From Prorocentrum cordatum (Eukaryota; Sar; Dinophyceae; Prorocentrales; Prorocentraceae): a stretch of 64,000 nucleotides of DNA. The position numbers and the translations under genes were made by a program. The notes under the pieces are model-generated. The model saw only the letters and a program-made list of their open reading frames with translations, made no database searches and was not told where the DNA came from. Positions within the stretch are counted from its first letter, which is position 1; the number at the start of each line of letters is the position of its first letter. The stretch is from contig CAUYUJ010019892.1 of NCBI GenBank assembly GCA_963575745.1, positions 104,707 through 168,706 of the forward strand. The letters run 5' to 3'. Below are positions 8,270-19,713 of the stretch, in pieces.

Positions 8270-10835
8270 CCCCTGTGGTGCTGTCCAATGAAGTGTTTTC
8301 GTGCGGATTTCCAATAGGGAATCCTTGCGGGGTGCTTCCCAATGGATTCCTGTTGAGGGGCGTTCCAATCGCATGTGTTGTATCGTTTTCGAAAGCATTT
8401 CTGCTGTAGGGGCTTTCCAGTCGAATCCTTTTTGTGGTGTTGCGAAAGGATTCCCATTGTGACTGATTCCAATGGAATGCCGTTGTGGTGTCCTCCAACG
8501 GCGTATTGTTGTGAGGTTTATAAATCTAGTATGTTTGTGGTGCTTCCTCATCGATTCCAGTTGTGACGTGTTCCAATAGAATATGCTTGTGGTGTGTTGC
8601 AATGGATTTGTTGTGTGATGTTTCCATGTGGGGGTTCCGTGTGGTGCTTTCCCAAAGGAATTCTGTCGTGATGCTTTACAATCGAATCCCTTTGCAGCGG
8701 GTTCCAAAGGATTCGCACTGTCAGGATTTCCCGTAAAATCCCGTTGTGCTGTTTTCTAAAGGGTCTTTGTTGCGAGGTGTTCCAACACAATCTCTGCGTG
8801 GCGTTTTCCAGGGGAGTCCAGCCGTGAGGCTTCCAAGTAGAACTTTTTTGCAGCGCTATCCAAAGGGCTCCTGTTGTGAGTGTGAGGCTTTCCGATTGAG
8901 TCCCTTTGTGATGTTTGCCGATGGATTCTGTTTTGTGTTGCTTTCAAGTAGGAGTTGTTTGCGGCATTTTCAAACAAGCTTTCCGATGTGAAGCTTTCCC
9001 GTAGAATCCCTCCGCGGTGCTTCCCCAAGGACACCTAGAATGACGGGCTCCAACCGAATGCCGTCGTGGTGGGCACTTTCCAAAGGATTACGGCTTTCCA
9101 GCGGAATTTCTGCGTGGTGTTTTCCAATGGATTCCGCTTGTGAGGCTTTCCAATCGAATATGTTTGCATTTGTTGTCCAAAGGATTTCTTTCGTGCTGCT
9201 TTCAAATAGACTCCCCTTGTGGTGCTTACCGAACGATTCCTGTCGTGATGTTTTCCCATAGGAACCGTTTGCGGCGCGTTCCAAGTAGATTTCCTTCAGG
9301 ATTCCGTTGTGGCGCGTTCCAAAGGATCTTCGTTGCGAGGTGTTTCCATCGAATCCCGGTGTGGTGTTTTCCAAAGGAGTCTTGTCGTGAGGTTTTCCCA
9401 TCGAATCCTTCTGCGGCGCAACCTAAATGATTCATGTTGCGAGGCTTCCTGGTTGAATCCTTTTTGTTGTACTTTCCGATGGACTATTGTTTCGTGCGGC
9501 CTCCCAAAAGGAACCCTCCGTGGTTGTTTCAACAAGGTTATCTGGCGCGAGGCTTTCCCATGGAATACCTCTGTGGTGCTTTCCGATGAGTTCCTTCCCG
9601 TGCGGCGTCCCAACAAGGGCCCCTCAGTGGTGCATTCCCATTCAAAAAATCCTTGTATTGTGTTTTCCAAAGGATCCCTTTTTTTCTGTGGTACTTTCCA
9701 ACAGGAGCCCGTCGTAGCGTTTTCCATGAGATTCACCTCGTGGTGTTTTCCAGCAGGAGCCCTTCGTGGTGTTTTCCAAGGGAATTCTCTTGTGAGGCTT
9801 ACCAATACACTCCTTGTGCGGCTTGTTTCCACAGGACTCCTGTTGCGAGGTGCTCCGACCGAATCCATGTTGTTGCGCTGTTCATAGGATCTCAATTGCG
9901 AGGCCGTCCGAAAAATCGTGCTAGGTTGTTTTGCCAAAATGGTTCCAGTTGTGCGTTCCCACCGAATCCTTCTGTGGTGATTTCCAAAGTATTCCAACGA
10001 TGATTTTTTTAACGAAATGCGTGTTGCTAGGCAGCGCTGTACAAATCATCCTTGTCGTGGGCCATACAACGAAATTCCTGTGTAGCATTTCGCACAGCGT
10101 TCCAAGCCCGAGGCTGGCCAATTGCATATTTTATGTAGTCCAAAAGTGTCCTCGTGTGATGTTTCCCAACAGAAGCCCTCAGCAATGCTTTCTAAATGGT
10201 TTCGTTCACTACGCTTTTCAGCATGATCATTGATTTAATGATTCCGAGCGGATTCCTGTTGCGAGTCCATAGAAACCATGTGAGGTGGTTTCCGGAGGTT
10301 TCCTGTTGCAGGCGCTCCAGTACAACCTTGTGTTGTGTTGTTCAGAGGATATTTGTTGTGAAGCCGTCCGATACAGTCGTGTGGTTTCTTTTCCACGGGA
10401 AGCCAAGTGTAAAGGTTCCCAACAGAGTCCCTCCGAAGCGTTTTCCAAAGGATTCCAATTTCGATAATGTCTAGCAGAATGTGTTTGCAGCGTTTTCTCA
10501 TGGACCCCTGCTGTCAGGTCATCCACTGGACTCAATGCGTAGCAATACGCACGGAATTCCGAAAGCGAGGTTTTTCCATCGAATCCCCTTGCGGAGCTGT
10601 CCAACGGATTCCTCATGTGAGGCTATCAATAGAATCTCTTCGTAGCGTTTCTCAAAGGATTTGTCTTGTGATGTTTTTCCATAGAAACCCCTAGCAGTGC
10701 TGTGCAAATGGCTCCGATGATGAGGTTTTCCCACATAATCCCTTCGTAATGATTCCCAGCGGATTCCTGTTGCGAGGACAGAGAATATCGATGCTTCATT
10801 TTCCACTAGGATTTGCTTGCGATGCTGAAGGGAGG
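8270..10835 (+). repeat. 2.5-kb degenerate 26-bp minisatellite
   Basis: The sequence is a run of units close to AAAGGATTCCTGTTGTGAGG plus TTTTCC. The CCAA or CCAAAGG word recurs about every 25-27 bp, for example near 8285, 8311, 8336, 8366, 8392 and 8417. About 95 units are implied. Divergence between neighbours is high and includes single-base length changes, so all three frames stay partly open and give Leu/Arg/Phe-rich pseudo-proteins. I find no unique gene inside it. Confidence 0.85.
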
Positions 10836-11280
10836 AGATGCGTATAATGTGTATGAGCGAGAGAGAGAGAGAGAGAGAGAGAGAGGCAAAGGGAGAAAGC
10901 GAGAGAGGAAATAGAAGGATAATGATGAAGACAAGGCTGAAAGCTCGTAAAAACTACTCTGGCACACCGAGGGGCTCTACAATCCCCTGGCCTCCTCCCT
11001 GAGATTGCCGCGGCGCTTGGTCTCCCTGCGATCCAGTGATCTTCACTGGTATACACCAATCAGATGCTCGATCAGAAGTTCGCGGGATCTGTGAGTGTCG
11101 CCGCTTTGGTTCTGGAAAGTTGCCTGCGCGTCACAGGCATCCGATTATGTTTTTTCTTTGGTGTTGTTTTTGTGCGCCTCTTTCCGCGCTGCTCTTTTGC
11201 GTCGCTGCGGCGGCCAGCCTCCTTCGAGTACAGGTTCCTCAGCTGCTGTTGCTACCGTCGCATTGTTGGAACGCCGCTCT
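10836..11280. other. Unassigned, with a (GA)n run
   Basis: A (GA)n run of about 13 units lies at 10858-10885. The rest shows no gene or repeat that I recognise. Confidence 0.4.
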
Positions 11281-11745
11281 CGTCACCATCATCATCAGCA
11301 TCATCATCAGCATCATCATCATCATCATCCTCATCATCAGCATCACCATCATCACCATCACCAAACATTCTACCGCTCTTATCCACGTTGTCATCTTCCT
11401 CCCCCCCCACGTCCTCGTCCTCGCCCTGGTCTTCGCCAGCTGCCGCGACCGCGCCCTCCTCGTGCCAAAACTGCTCTGGGGTCGCTACCCCCCCCCCCCT
11501 TTTCGCTCCACGCCAGGCCAGCAACGCTGGCTGCTTCTCGGCGCTGCCCGGCCTCTTGTCCCGCCGCCCGGGGAAAGCGCGCGCGCGCGCGCCGGCCCTG
11601 CGGGCGGAACCGACGACGACTTCCTGCAGCCACGACGTCCACCGCCACGACAACGCCGACGACGGTCACGACGACCGCGACGACGACGACGACGACCACG
11701 ACCACGACCACGATCACGACGGCGGCGACGACCACCACGGTGATA
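11281..11745. repeat. (CAT)n and (CGA)n microsatellites
   Basis: CAT/CAC units fill 11283-11365, and CGA/ACG units fill 11640-11735. Between them is pyrimidine-rich sequence with no gene signal. Confidence 0.85.
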
Positions 11746-12560
11746 GCCAAGCCCGTGGCAGCGACTACGATGGCCGAAAACGTCCGAAGTTTGTATTGTA
11801 ATCCTCAAGCGTCGGGCTTCGATCCTTCTCAAGGGATGGGAGGAGGAGGATTATTCAGCGAAGAAAAAAATGTGAAGGATACCCAAGAGAGCCTTCGGCG
11901 CTGAGCTCTTGGAACGGCAGCATTTCCGACCGTTTCGACGCGTGCATGCGGCTTCTGCACGGTGCATCGATATCGTCGTCCGCAACGCGTGCCGGCTTCT
12001 GCACGAGGCATCGATGTCGTCGTTGTATTAGTTGTAGTCGTCGCCGTCGCCATCGCCGTCGTCATCGTCATCGTTATCATCATCGTCATCCGTTCGTCGT
12101 CCTCCCCACCCCCGCGCGCGCGGAGGGGAAAGAGGAAGGATGTGAAGGAGGGCCGTACACATTTTTTGACGAAAAATATGGACCGCAAGTGCTTCCTTGT
12201 TTTGGGTGGCCCTCCCGCGCGTCTGCAGGCCCCGTGGCTGTCAGCAGCCAGAACCACACGCGACGAGAGGCCGGTTCCAGGGAAGGGGTCGAGAGTTCCA
12301 GGGGATGGGGTCTCGAGCCATTTTCTGTTCGTATGAGACGAGTGTTGGCTTCTGCACGTGGAAGCGTCGCCGCGTGGTCGCCACGTCTTCGCTGCCGTCG
12401 GTCGTCGTTTCGCCGCGTCGTCTCCGCCGTCGGTCGTCGGGGGCAGCCGCGCCCGCGCCACGGCGGCTGGTGCAGGAGGAGGGAGGAGGCAGGAAAGAAG
12501 GAGTGAAAGAACGGACGATGGCAACAAAGATGAGAAGTGGGGATTTGGAGATATGTTGTG
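11746..12560. other. Unassigned; short repeats
   Basis: The word GGCTTCTGCACG followed by a CATCGAT box occurs near 11950 and 11994, and in part near 12348, suggesting a degraded ~45-bp repeat. A CGTCATCGTCATC run lies near 12025-12090. No coding signal is seen. Confidence 0.35.
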
Positions 12561-12815
12561 TGAGGTGGAGAAGGAGGAGGAGGAGGAGGAGGAGGAGGAG
12601 GAGGAGGAGGAGGAGGAGGAGGGGCAGCCGCGCCCGCGCCGCGGCGGCCGGTGCAGGAGGAGGCTGCGCGGCGCGGAGCGCCGAGCGCTGGCCGCCGCGT
12701 GCGCCGCCGCCCGCCGCTGCCGCGCCGTCCCTGCTCTCCTCCTCTCCTCCTCCTCCTCCTCCTTCTCCTCCTCCTCCTCCTCCTCCTCTTTCTCCCCTTC
12801 TTCCTCATCCTCCTC
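12561..12815. repeat. Inverted pair of microsatellites: (GGA)n and (TCC)n
   Basis: GGA units at 12563-12625 are followed after about 110 bp by TCC units at 12745-12810. The two runs are complementary and could pair as a long hairpin. Confidence 0.85.
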
Positions 12816-12837
12816 GTCCCCCTCCACCCCAAGATGG

Positions 12838-13740
12838 TTCCAGGAGGCCGAGCAGGGCTCAAGATAGCCTCCTGCAGACATCCGAGAGGCCTCAAGATAG
12901 CCTCAAGATGACCCAATATAGCTGAGCATGGCTAAAGATAGCCTCCGACAGCCTCGAGCTGAGCAGTCTCAACATAGCCTCCAAGAGGCATCAAGAAAGC
13001 CTCCGATCGTGTCTGGATGGGCTGGTGAGGATTCACGAAATGTCCAGAATTCCGAGACGGACCCGGCCGTGGCGACGAGAAGCTTCCCCGATGCCCGATG
13101 AGGGCGATCAGAAATGCCCAAACCTTTCGAGCCTCGAAGTTCGAAGGGTGGAGCCTGGGCGGAGCTATTTGCAGAGTAGAACGGCGCGGCGGCCCCTCGG
13201 GCGAGGCCTCGACGCGGCCCCTCGGCGAGGTCCCTCGGCGAAGGCCATGTTAGGGGCTCTCTTGGGGTCCCCGTGGGGCCTCTTTGAGAGCGCTTTGTGG
13301 GCCCTCTTGGGGCTCATTGGAGGGGTCTGGGAGGCCTCTTGGGCCGCATGACTCAAATAGAGGGGGAGGTCTTAATTTGGCTCCCCCCCTCGGAGGCTCA
13401 ACAATGGCGTCTTGGAGCGCTCTTGGGGTCCGCTTGGGCCCCTCTTGGGCCTCTTTCGGGCCGTATCGGGGCCATCTTGAGGCCTCCAAAGCGCATCGGA
13501 AGCGAAACAGCGAGAAGGCCAACACCATTGATGTTCTTACAGGTGTCGGAACCATGTTGGCCTCGTGAGGGGGGTCCTCGGAGGGCTCGGCAGGCACTGG
13601 AAACCGTCTTGGGGCCACCTTGAGGTCTTTTGAATGTGCGTCGGAGGCTACCTTGAGCCATCTTGAGATGTCTTGACCCATCTTGGAGACCACTTTGGAC
13701 TTGCGGAGGCGCTCTTGGAGCCATCTTGGACAAACGAGCA
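12838..13740. repeat. Short CAAGATAGCCTC / CTTGGGGCC repeats
   Basis: AAGATAGCCTC-type words recur at 12838-13005. Their reverse-complement style (TCTTGGGGCC, CTTGAGGCC, CTTTGGGCC) recurs at 13250-13740. The same low-complexity family is far more abundant at 53720-55300 and 57760-58400. Confidence 0.6.
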
Positions 13741-14600
13741 CCCTCTGACACCTTGCCCCCCCCTTCCACGCCCAGGGTAGGGGATAGGGGGCGGCCCGCC
13801 CGCAAGTTATCTCGCTCACTCCCACCCGCACTCCCAACACATATGTAGCACCCCGGCCTCAGCACGTCAGCGGTCGTCTATGGGTGGGCAGCTTCTGGGA
13901 AGGAAAACAGACCCCCATGTGCGCGATGGGGCGAGGTGCGCCACGCGTGCCAGGCGCTCCAGGTGCGCCGAGCGCCCCTGGGGCCCAAGCGTGCCAGGCA
14001 CGCCTCGCGCGCCAGCCCCCCACGTGCGCCATGTGTGCCGCGTGGTCCAGCCGCGCCAGGTCCGCCACGCACGTGACAGCACACATCGGGAAGCATGTCG
14101 GTTCACACCATCCTTGTCGAAAACCAATGCACAATCGCGGCGAGAAGACCATGATGGTGTCTGGTGGTCCTGCATACAGCAGGCAATATGCCAGCAACCC
14201 CGCGGCCCTTTTCAAACACCAGTGGACAGTGATCGCGGGGTGGCCGCGCATGATCGAGAGTTGGCTGCGAAGTGCACGTTGTAATGTTTTTTGGTAGGGA
14301 TGGTGGCCCTGCGCAAAGCATGCAAGATAAGAGCGCCCCGGTCGTCCCAGACATAAAACTGCAAAGCTCTCGCCGGGGCCATGAACATGACCCAAGATGT
14401 TGACCAAGAGTGTGCTTCGTACTGTTCTCAACGGGGATGGGAGGCGTCCGCATTGGTCCTGGTTGACTGCCGGTTGCCTGGGGGAGGGGGTGTTCATTAA
14501 CAGGGAACATTGGCAAACCCCTACCCCGAGAAGGGCCACGTTCGTTAAACCACCTACGCCCAAAGGGCTGGTAGGATTCTGGTGAGCGGGCCCCAGAGCC
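13741..14600. other. Unassigned
   Basis: A GCGCCA/CGTGCC-rich stretch at 13930-14080 is locally repetitive. Frames on both strands are open but carry no domain I recognise. Confidence 0.3.
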
Positions 14601-15050
14601 GGTCATGGCCCTGAGAGGAGGACGACGGCGGCAGCGGCGATGGTGGGGAGGAGGACGACGGCGGGGACGATGGCGGCGGTGGGGATGGTCTACCTGCTCC
14701 TCCCTCCTCGTTCCCTCCTGTCCTTCGTCTCTCCCTCCCCAATCACATCTGGCTGCCCCTCCCCAGCTCCTCCTCTTCCTGTCCTCGCCGTCACCTCCAT
14801 CCTCCTTGTGTTGCTCCCGGTCCTCCTTCTCTTCGTCATCCACCTCCTTTTCCTCGTCCTCCTCCTCATCCTCATCATCATCCCATTTTTCCTTTTCAAC
14901 TTCATCAACATCTTAGACTTATGTAGGCCATGTCCCCCATTGCCTCCTCCCCTCCGACCCTTCCGCCACCTCCTCATCCTCGTCCTCTTCATATGTTTCA
15001 TGTCTTTTTCCTCCTCTCCCCATTCCCTCCGTAGCCGCATTTTGCTCAAG
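14601..15050. repeat. Purine-rich then pyrimidine-rich low-complexity tract
   Basis: GGCGG/GGAGGACG words at 14615-14690 switch to CTCCTC/TCCTCATC words up to 15030. No coding signal is seen. Confidence 0.6.
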
Positions 15051-15094
15051 GATTGGCAGTCCCTGTTCTGTTGGGTCGGGCGCGCAGATAATCG

Positions 15095-15412
15095 TTGTCG
15101 CCAAATATCGGCAGGAGGACCGCGAAGTTCTTAGAGTGTTTGGGCATCGCCTTCCACGCCAACCGCCACATCAACACTGCGAAGGCGACGACATTCTGTT
15201 TCAAACTCCTACTGTACCTCGGTGCTCTCCACGGCGTGACCGGCCGCACGATAGACAGCACTTACGACAAGCACGCCAGCGCACACACCAACGAGGACAG
15301 CACCTACGACACCGAGGCTAGCGCGACTTACCTGCCGGACAGCACATCAGACAAGGAGGACAGCGCCAACGAAGACGAGGACAGCACCTACGGCACCAAG
15401 GACGACAGCTAA
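15095..15412 (+). CDS. Possible short ORF with acidic DSTYD repeats (low confidence)
   Basis: A 105-codon frame begins with a Lys/Arg- and Ala-containing segment (AFHANRHINTAKATT) and then repeats DSTYD(T/K)-(E/H)-A-SA units. The underlying DNA repeats GACAGCACCTACGAC at irregular 20-45-bp spacing, so this may be only a minisatellite that happens to be open. No family is recognised. Confidence 0.2.
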   Translation: MSPNIGRRTAKFLECLGIAFHANRHINTAKATTFCFKLLLYLGALHGVTGRTIDSTYDKHASAHTNEDSTYDTEASATYLPDSTSDKEDSANEDEDSTYGTKDDS

Positions 15413-15549
15413 GACAAGGAACAGAGCGCTTACGTCACCGAGGCAAGTACCTTCGAACCACTTTTCAGTTCCACCTCCATGGTCCGCTCCCTGGACACCG
15501 AGGCCAGCGCCTTTAACTCAGAGGACCGCGCTTTTGGCAAGGAGGACGC

Positions 15550-16425
15550 CTGCTACGACAATTAGGACAAGCTTGTTTCGACAGTGCGCGAGGAGTTCTA
15601 CATTGGAGACGGCGTCGTTGCCGCCTGATGCCCAACTTCGCATCCTGAGTAAGCCATCGCAGCTTCTTCCCGAGGCGTTCGATCTCATGGTGGGTGGGGG
15701 GACCAAGAGCTTTCACAGACTTCGAGCAGCTTGTGATTTGCTTCGTCAGTCTTGCGTGGATATATCCGGTTGCGCTGCCGAGCTTGCTGGCTCGGCGCGC
15801 CCGCTCAAAAGTTTAAGAGCTCTTACGCGGTGATGCGAATATTTGGGAAACGAGCACGCCCTTGCATGCGTTCACAATTAATTCGTGCACGAGATCCTGC
15901 GCTGACAGTCATTGCTGTTTTCGACACCACTGCCGACGCAGGCTTCGAGTACTACGAGCTGCTCTTCGACGGCGGTGCACTTGTGTATCCACACGTTCTG
16001 GATGGCCACCCTGAGAAGTGTTAGGCCTCTTCTGCTGCCGATTCCCTCCTCCTCCCCCTCGAGCTTGCGAGCCACGACGCTGTATGTTGTTTCAGTGTGG
16101 ATCTTCGGGCACTGGAGTAGTCTGCCATCGCATTGTGTATAGTGTAACGGGCACTACGTGAAGTATGGAACGCTCAAAGCTATAATGGTGTTGTTTAGTT
16201 GTATTGTGTACCAACGGGCGCAACTCATGGGCTAATCGTCCAAGCATGTTCCTCAGGGACCGCCCGTGCGGACCCCCGGTTCCGCGTGGACGCGAGCGGC
16301 ACAATGCTCTGGCGAAGTGTCTGGAACGTGAACCCGTGGACACTTCCGGTTATTGCTGGAGACCTCGGAATTCTGGCAGCCCCCGCGAGGTTCGGAAAGC
16401 GGCTCAGGCCGGCCGTTTTCTAGCC
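15550..16425 (+). pseudogene. Possible broken coding remnants
   Basis: Two separated frames look somewhat protein-like. One at 15890-16024 contains ALTVIAVFDTTADAGFEYYE and ends at a TAG. The other, at 16199-16423, contains TLPVIAGDLGILAAP. They lie in different frames with stops between them and match no domain I know. They could be exons of an unrecognised gene or chance frames. Confidence 0.2.
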
Positions 16426-16649
16426 CTCCCCCCGATGCGAGTTCCGTCCCGTCCCCCTTCTTCCCACCTCCCGCGGCCTCATTCTCTCTCGCCCGTCGTC
16501 TCCCCCCCCGCCATTGCCCACTTAATCACCGCGCGCGGGAACGCGCGCGGAGAGGGGAGGCGGTCAGGCGGGCCGGGAGTGAGGGTGGGCAGAGGGGGAG
16601 ACGAGAGGAGGCGGAGCATGGGGGGGATGAGAAGCAGGAAAATGGTGAT

Positions 16650-16800
16650 GTGAAGTATCATCGCGACGGAGGCGGAGGCGGAGGCGGCGAGAGGAGGAGT
16701 CGGAGGCGGCGAGAGGAGGAGGAGGAGGAGGAGGAGGAGGAGGAGGAGGAGGAGGGAGGAGGAGGAGGAGGAGGAGGAGGAGGCGGAGGAGGCGGACACG
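16650..16800. repeat. (GGA)n microsatellite
   Basis: GGAGGC and GGA units form about 150 bp of pure purine-rich repeat. Confidence 0.9.
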
Positions 16801-17404
16801 AGGACAGAGGAGGGGGAGGACGCCCGCCCCTCCCCCCCTGCCCGCACCGCACGGCAGGAGACTTGCCCCCCCGCCGTCTGTGGCAGCCCAGGCGCCGCCG
16901 CCCCCGCACCCGCGGAGCCCGCCGGAGGGCGGCGGGCCCGCGCGGGGCCCTCGAGCAGACGCGGGAGGGGCCTTTCGCCAGAGTGATCTTCCGTGCGGGC
17001 CCAGCGGGGTCCCCCGTGACGCCGCGCACCGGAGGCCGCTCGTGCCCCGGGCCACTCTTGCGTGCAGCCGACCTCGCGTTTACCTAGCATCGCTCGGACG
17101 TGTGCATTTTTCTCGGCGAGGGCCATCGAGGAGAATACTGGGCCATTCTGCGGAAAAAGCCACGCACGAAACCGAGAAATGCACGGGGAATGGACGTCCG
17201 AGCGATGGCAGGGTTTTGACGTTGCAACAAGCTTAGATCGACTGGGATCGTAGCGCCAGGGTGGCAAGACGGCGACTGAGGGAGACAAATACCCACGTAT
17301 TCGTCGTGGCCGACTTGTTAGACTTGGGTCAGCGCAGCCGGCAAACAGAGGGCAGCGGACCCAGAGGGAAATCGGGTTCATTTTGTCGGGCTGGTCGGGA
17401 CCTC

Positions 17405-17735
17405 ACGGCCTCATCATCCTCCGAGGGAGCAGGAGGAGGGGAGAGGGGGGAGGGAAGAGGGAAGGGAAAGGAGGATGAGGGGGAAGTGGAGAGGAGGGCG
17501 AGGAAGAGGCGGAGAGATGGGGGAGGAGCAGGGCGGAGGTGTTGCAGAAAGAAATGGGTAGATGTGGATGGTGGTGGTGAGGAGGAGGAGGAGGAGGAGG
17601 AGGAGGAGGAGGAGGAGGAGGAGGAGGAGGAGGAGGAGGAGGAGGAGGAGAGAGAAGGGCGGGGAGAAGGAGGATGAAGGAGGAGAAGAGGGAGGAAGAG
17701 GGGAAGGAAGGAGGAGAAGGAGGAGGGAGGAGGGG
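17405..17735. repeat. Purine tract with (GGA)n core
   Basis: About 330 bp are almost entirely G and A, with a perfect (GGA)n core at 17575-17650. Confidence 0.9.
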
Positions 17736-18137
17736 GGACCAGTCCCCGTTTCGGACCTCAGCACCCTCACGTGTCGATCCGACTCGGCAAACCCTGGACA
17801 AGCGCAGGGTCAGGCGGAGATCCGGAGTTTGGGTCGTCGTGTCTTTGTTTCAGATGTTTCACGACGTCGGACTGTTTGGTCCCCCTTTAAACAGCGGAAC
17901 CAGAGGGGCTTGCAGGCCTGCACCTGGGCGCATGTCTAGCGGTTTCTCCAGCGAGCTTGACGGCTGATTAGTTGGGTTGAGCGGGGAGTGTCGAGGAGAG
18001 GAGGTGTAGCAGAGTCGAGGGTCGAGGGGGCGTGCGAGGTGGTGTTGGGGGACAAGGGGACGAGTAGGGAGGGGACGGGGAGGCGGAGAGAAGGGGGGAG
18101 GCGGAGAGGGATGATGATTGAGGGGAAGGGGGTGCGG

Positions 18138-18171
<34 letters not shown>

Positions 18172-18375
18172 GAGGGATTGGTGTTTGGCGTGGAAGTGCG
18201 CGAGGCAGGTTAAGGATGAGGGCCCCCGACTTTTCGTTGGTGATCCTTCCGCCACCTTCCCTGCCAATCCAGTGACCTGCCTCCTGGCCTCCACACAGGC
18301 GCCCTTCCTGTTGGCTGCATGGGTCCCTCGAGGGGGGGAGGGGAAGAAAAGAAGGGGATGGAAGAGAACCCGGAA
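17736..18375. other. Unassigned, with a (GA)n run
   Basis: A (GA)n run lies at 18143-18170. No coding signal is convincing on either strand. Confidence 0.35.
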
Positions 18376-18502
18376 ATGGAGGAGGAGGAGGAGGAGGAGG
18401 AGGAGGAGGAGGAGGAGGAGGAGGAGGAGGAGGAGGAGGAGGAGGAGGAGGAGGAGGATGGAGGATGGAGGATGGAGGATGGAGGAGGAGGAGGAGGAGG
18501 GC
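18376..18502. repeat. (GGA)n microsatellite 5' of the retroelement
   Basis: About 28 GGA units, then four GGATGGA 7-mers, then more GGA. The non-LTR element begins about 160 bp downstream. Confidence 0.9.
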
Positions 18503-18663
18503 CCGAGCGCCGAGGGTCGAGGCCTTTCCGACCTCGGCAGCCCGGCCGGAGGCCTCCCTCCTCGCGCACTTCTTGCCTTCACCCCCTCGCCACTCGCAGC
18601 GCCCTCGCCGAGAGCCTCCTGGGGGTGGCCTAAGTCGATCGCCTGCTCTCCCCCCTCGGTGCC

Positions 18664-19713
18664 ATGGCATGGCAGCTCGTCCGGCCCCGCGGCCGACGAG
18701 GCCGCCAGGCCAACCCGGAGCTGGCGGCGGACCTCCTGCGCAGCCTCCTCGGCACTGGGGGCGCGCAGCGCGGCGACGGGCAGCCGTCGCCGGCGCGCCG
18801 CCCGGAATGGCGCTGCACCTGCGGCGTCACCAACTTCGAGAACCGGCAGGCCTGCCGGCGGTGCTCCGCGGCACGCGCCGGAGCGCCAGCGGCCTGCCCG
18901 CCGCCGCCGCCGCCAGCGCAGAGGGCCGGCGGCGGCGCCGCCTGGCCGGCCCTGCCCGGCGGCCGCGGCCCTCGGCCAGGGGCCCAGGCGGAGGCCTTCC
19001 GCCAGGCAGCCGCCGCGGCACGGCGGGCCGGGGCCCCAGCGGAAGCCCTGGAACCCCTTCTGGCGGAGGAACGCGCCGCCCGACAGCGCCAAGCGGAGCG
19101 CCGCGGCGACAACCGCCTTGGCGGCTTGAGGACAGCGGCGGAAAAGGCGGCGGCTGCGGCGCACGCAGCGGAGGAGGCGCTGGAGGCCGCGCAGCGCCAC
19201 CTCGAGGACGCCCGGGAGAAGGCGGCCGCAGCCGAGGCCGCGCTCCGCGCGGAGGAGGAAACACAACGGGCGGAAGCGGCGCGGGCGGCTGCCCCTGGGG
19301 CCGGCGCGGAGCCCCCGGAGCTGGCGCGGGCCACGCGCGAACTGCTGGACAGGCTGGAGACTGGAGCCCGGGCCTGGGCGCACGCGCCAGAGCCGCTGCT
19401 GGCGGCGATGGCCGCAGCACACGCTGCCCTGGCGGCCACAGGGGAGCCGCCCCCCCCGCCCGACCTGGACGCCGAGCTCGGCGACGCCCAGGGCGCGAGG
19501 AGGGACTGGAACGACCTCCACGACGAGGAGCAGGAGGACTCCGAGGAAGACGCCCTCCTCGAAGAACTGGACCGGGCGGAGGCGGACGGCGCGGCCCTCC
19601 TCCAGGCCGCCCGCCGCCTGCAAGGGGCTCGCCAGGAGGCCGCCGCAGCCGCCCGCCCGGCCGCGGCCCGGCCGCCGGCCCGGCTCCCTGGCGAGCGACA
19701 CGCTCCCTACTGA
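18664..19713 (+). CDS. ORF1: RanBP2-like zinc finger and coiled-coil protein of the non-LTR element
   Basis: The 349-codon frame starts at an ATG at 18664. Residues ~49-70 carry WRCTCGVTNFENRQACRRC, close to a RanBP2-type finger (W-C..C..N..C-x2-C, with one spacing residue missing). Pro-rich linkers follow. Residues ~150-230 are a highly charged Ala/Glu/Arg heptad-like coiled coil (EEALEAAQRHLEDAREKAAA). The C-terminal third is acidic (HDEEQEDSEEDALLEELDRA). Such proteins usually bind the element RNA. The frame ends at a lone TGA, and ORF2 continues in the same frame, so the two may once have been one polyprotein. Confidence 0.6.
   Translation: MAWQLVRPRGRRGRQANPELAADLLRSLLGTGGAQRGDGQPSPARRPEWRCTCGVTNFENRQACRRCSAARAGAPAACPPPPPPAQRAGGGAAWPALPGGRGPRPGAQAEAFRQAAAAARRAGAPAEALEPLLAEERAARQRQAERRGDNRLGGLRTAAEKAAAAAHAAEEALEAAQRHLEDAREKAAAAEAALRAEEETQRAEAARAAAPGAGAEPPELARATRELLDRLETGARAWAHAPEPLLAAMAAAHAALAATGEPPPPPDLDAELGDAQGARRDWNDLHDEEQEDSEEDALLEELDRAEADGAALLQAARRLQGARQEAAAAARPAAARPPARLPGERHAPY

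Noticed and set aside
8270-10835. Possible CRISPR-like array because of regular spacing
   Set aside because: There is no constant repeat alternating with unique spacers; the whole 26-bp unit is repeated and diverged.
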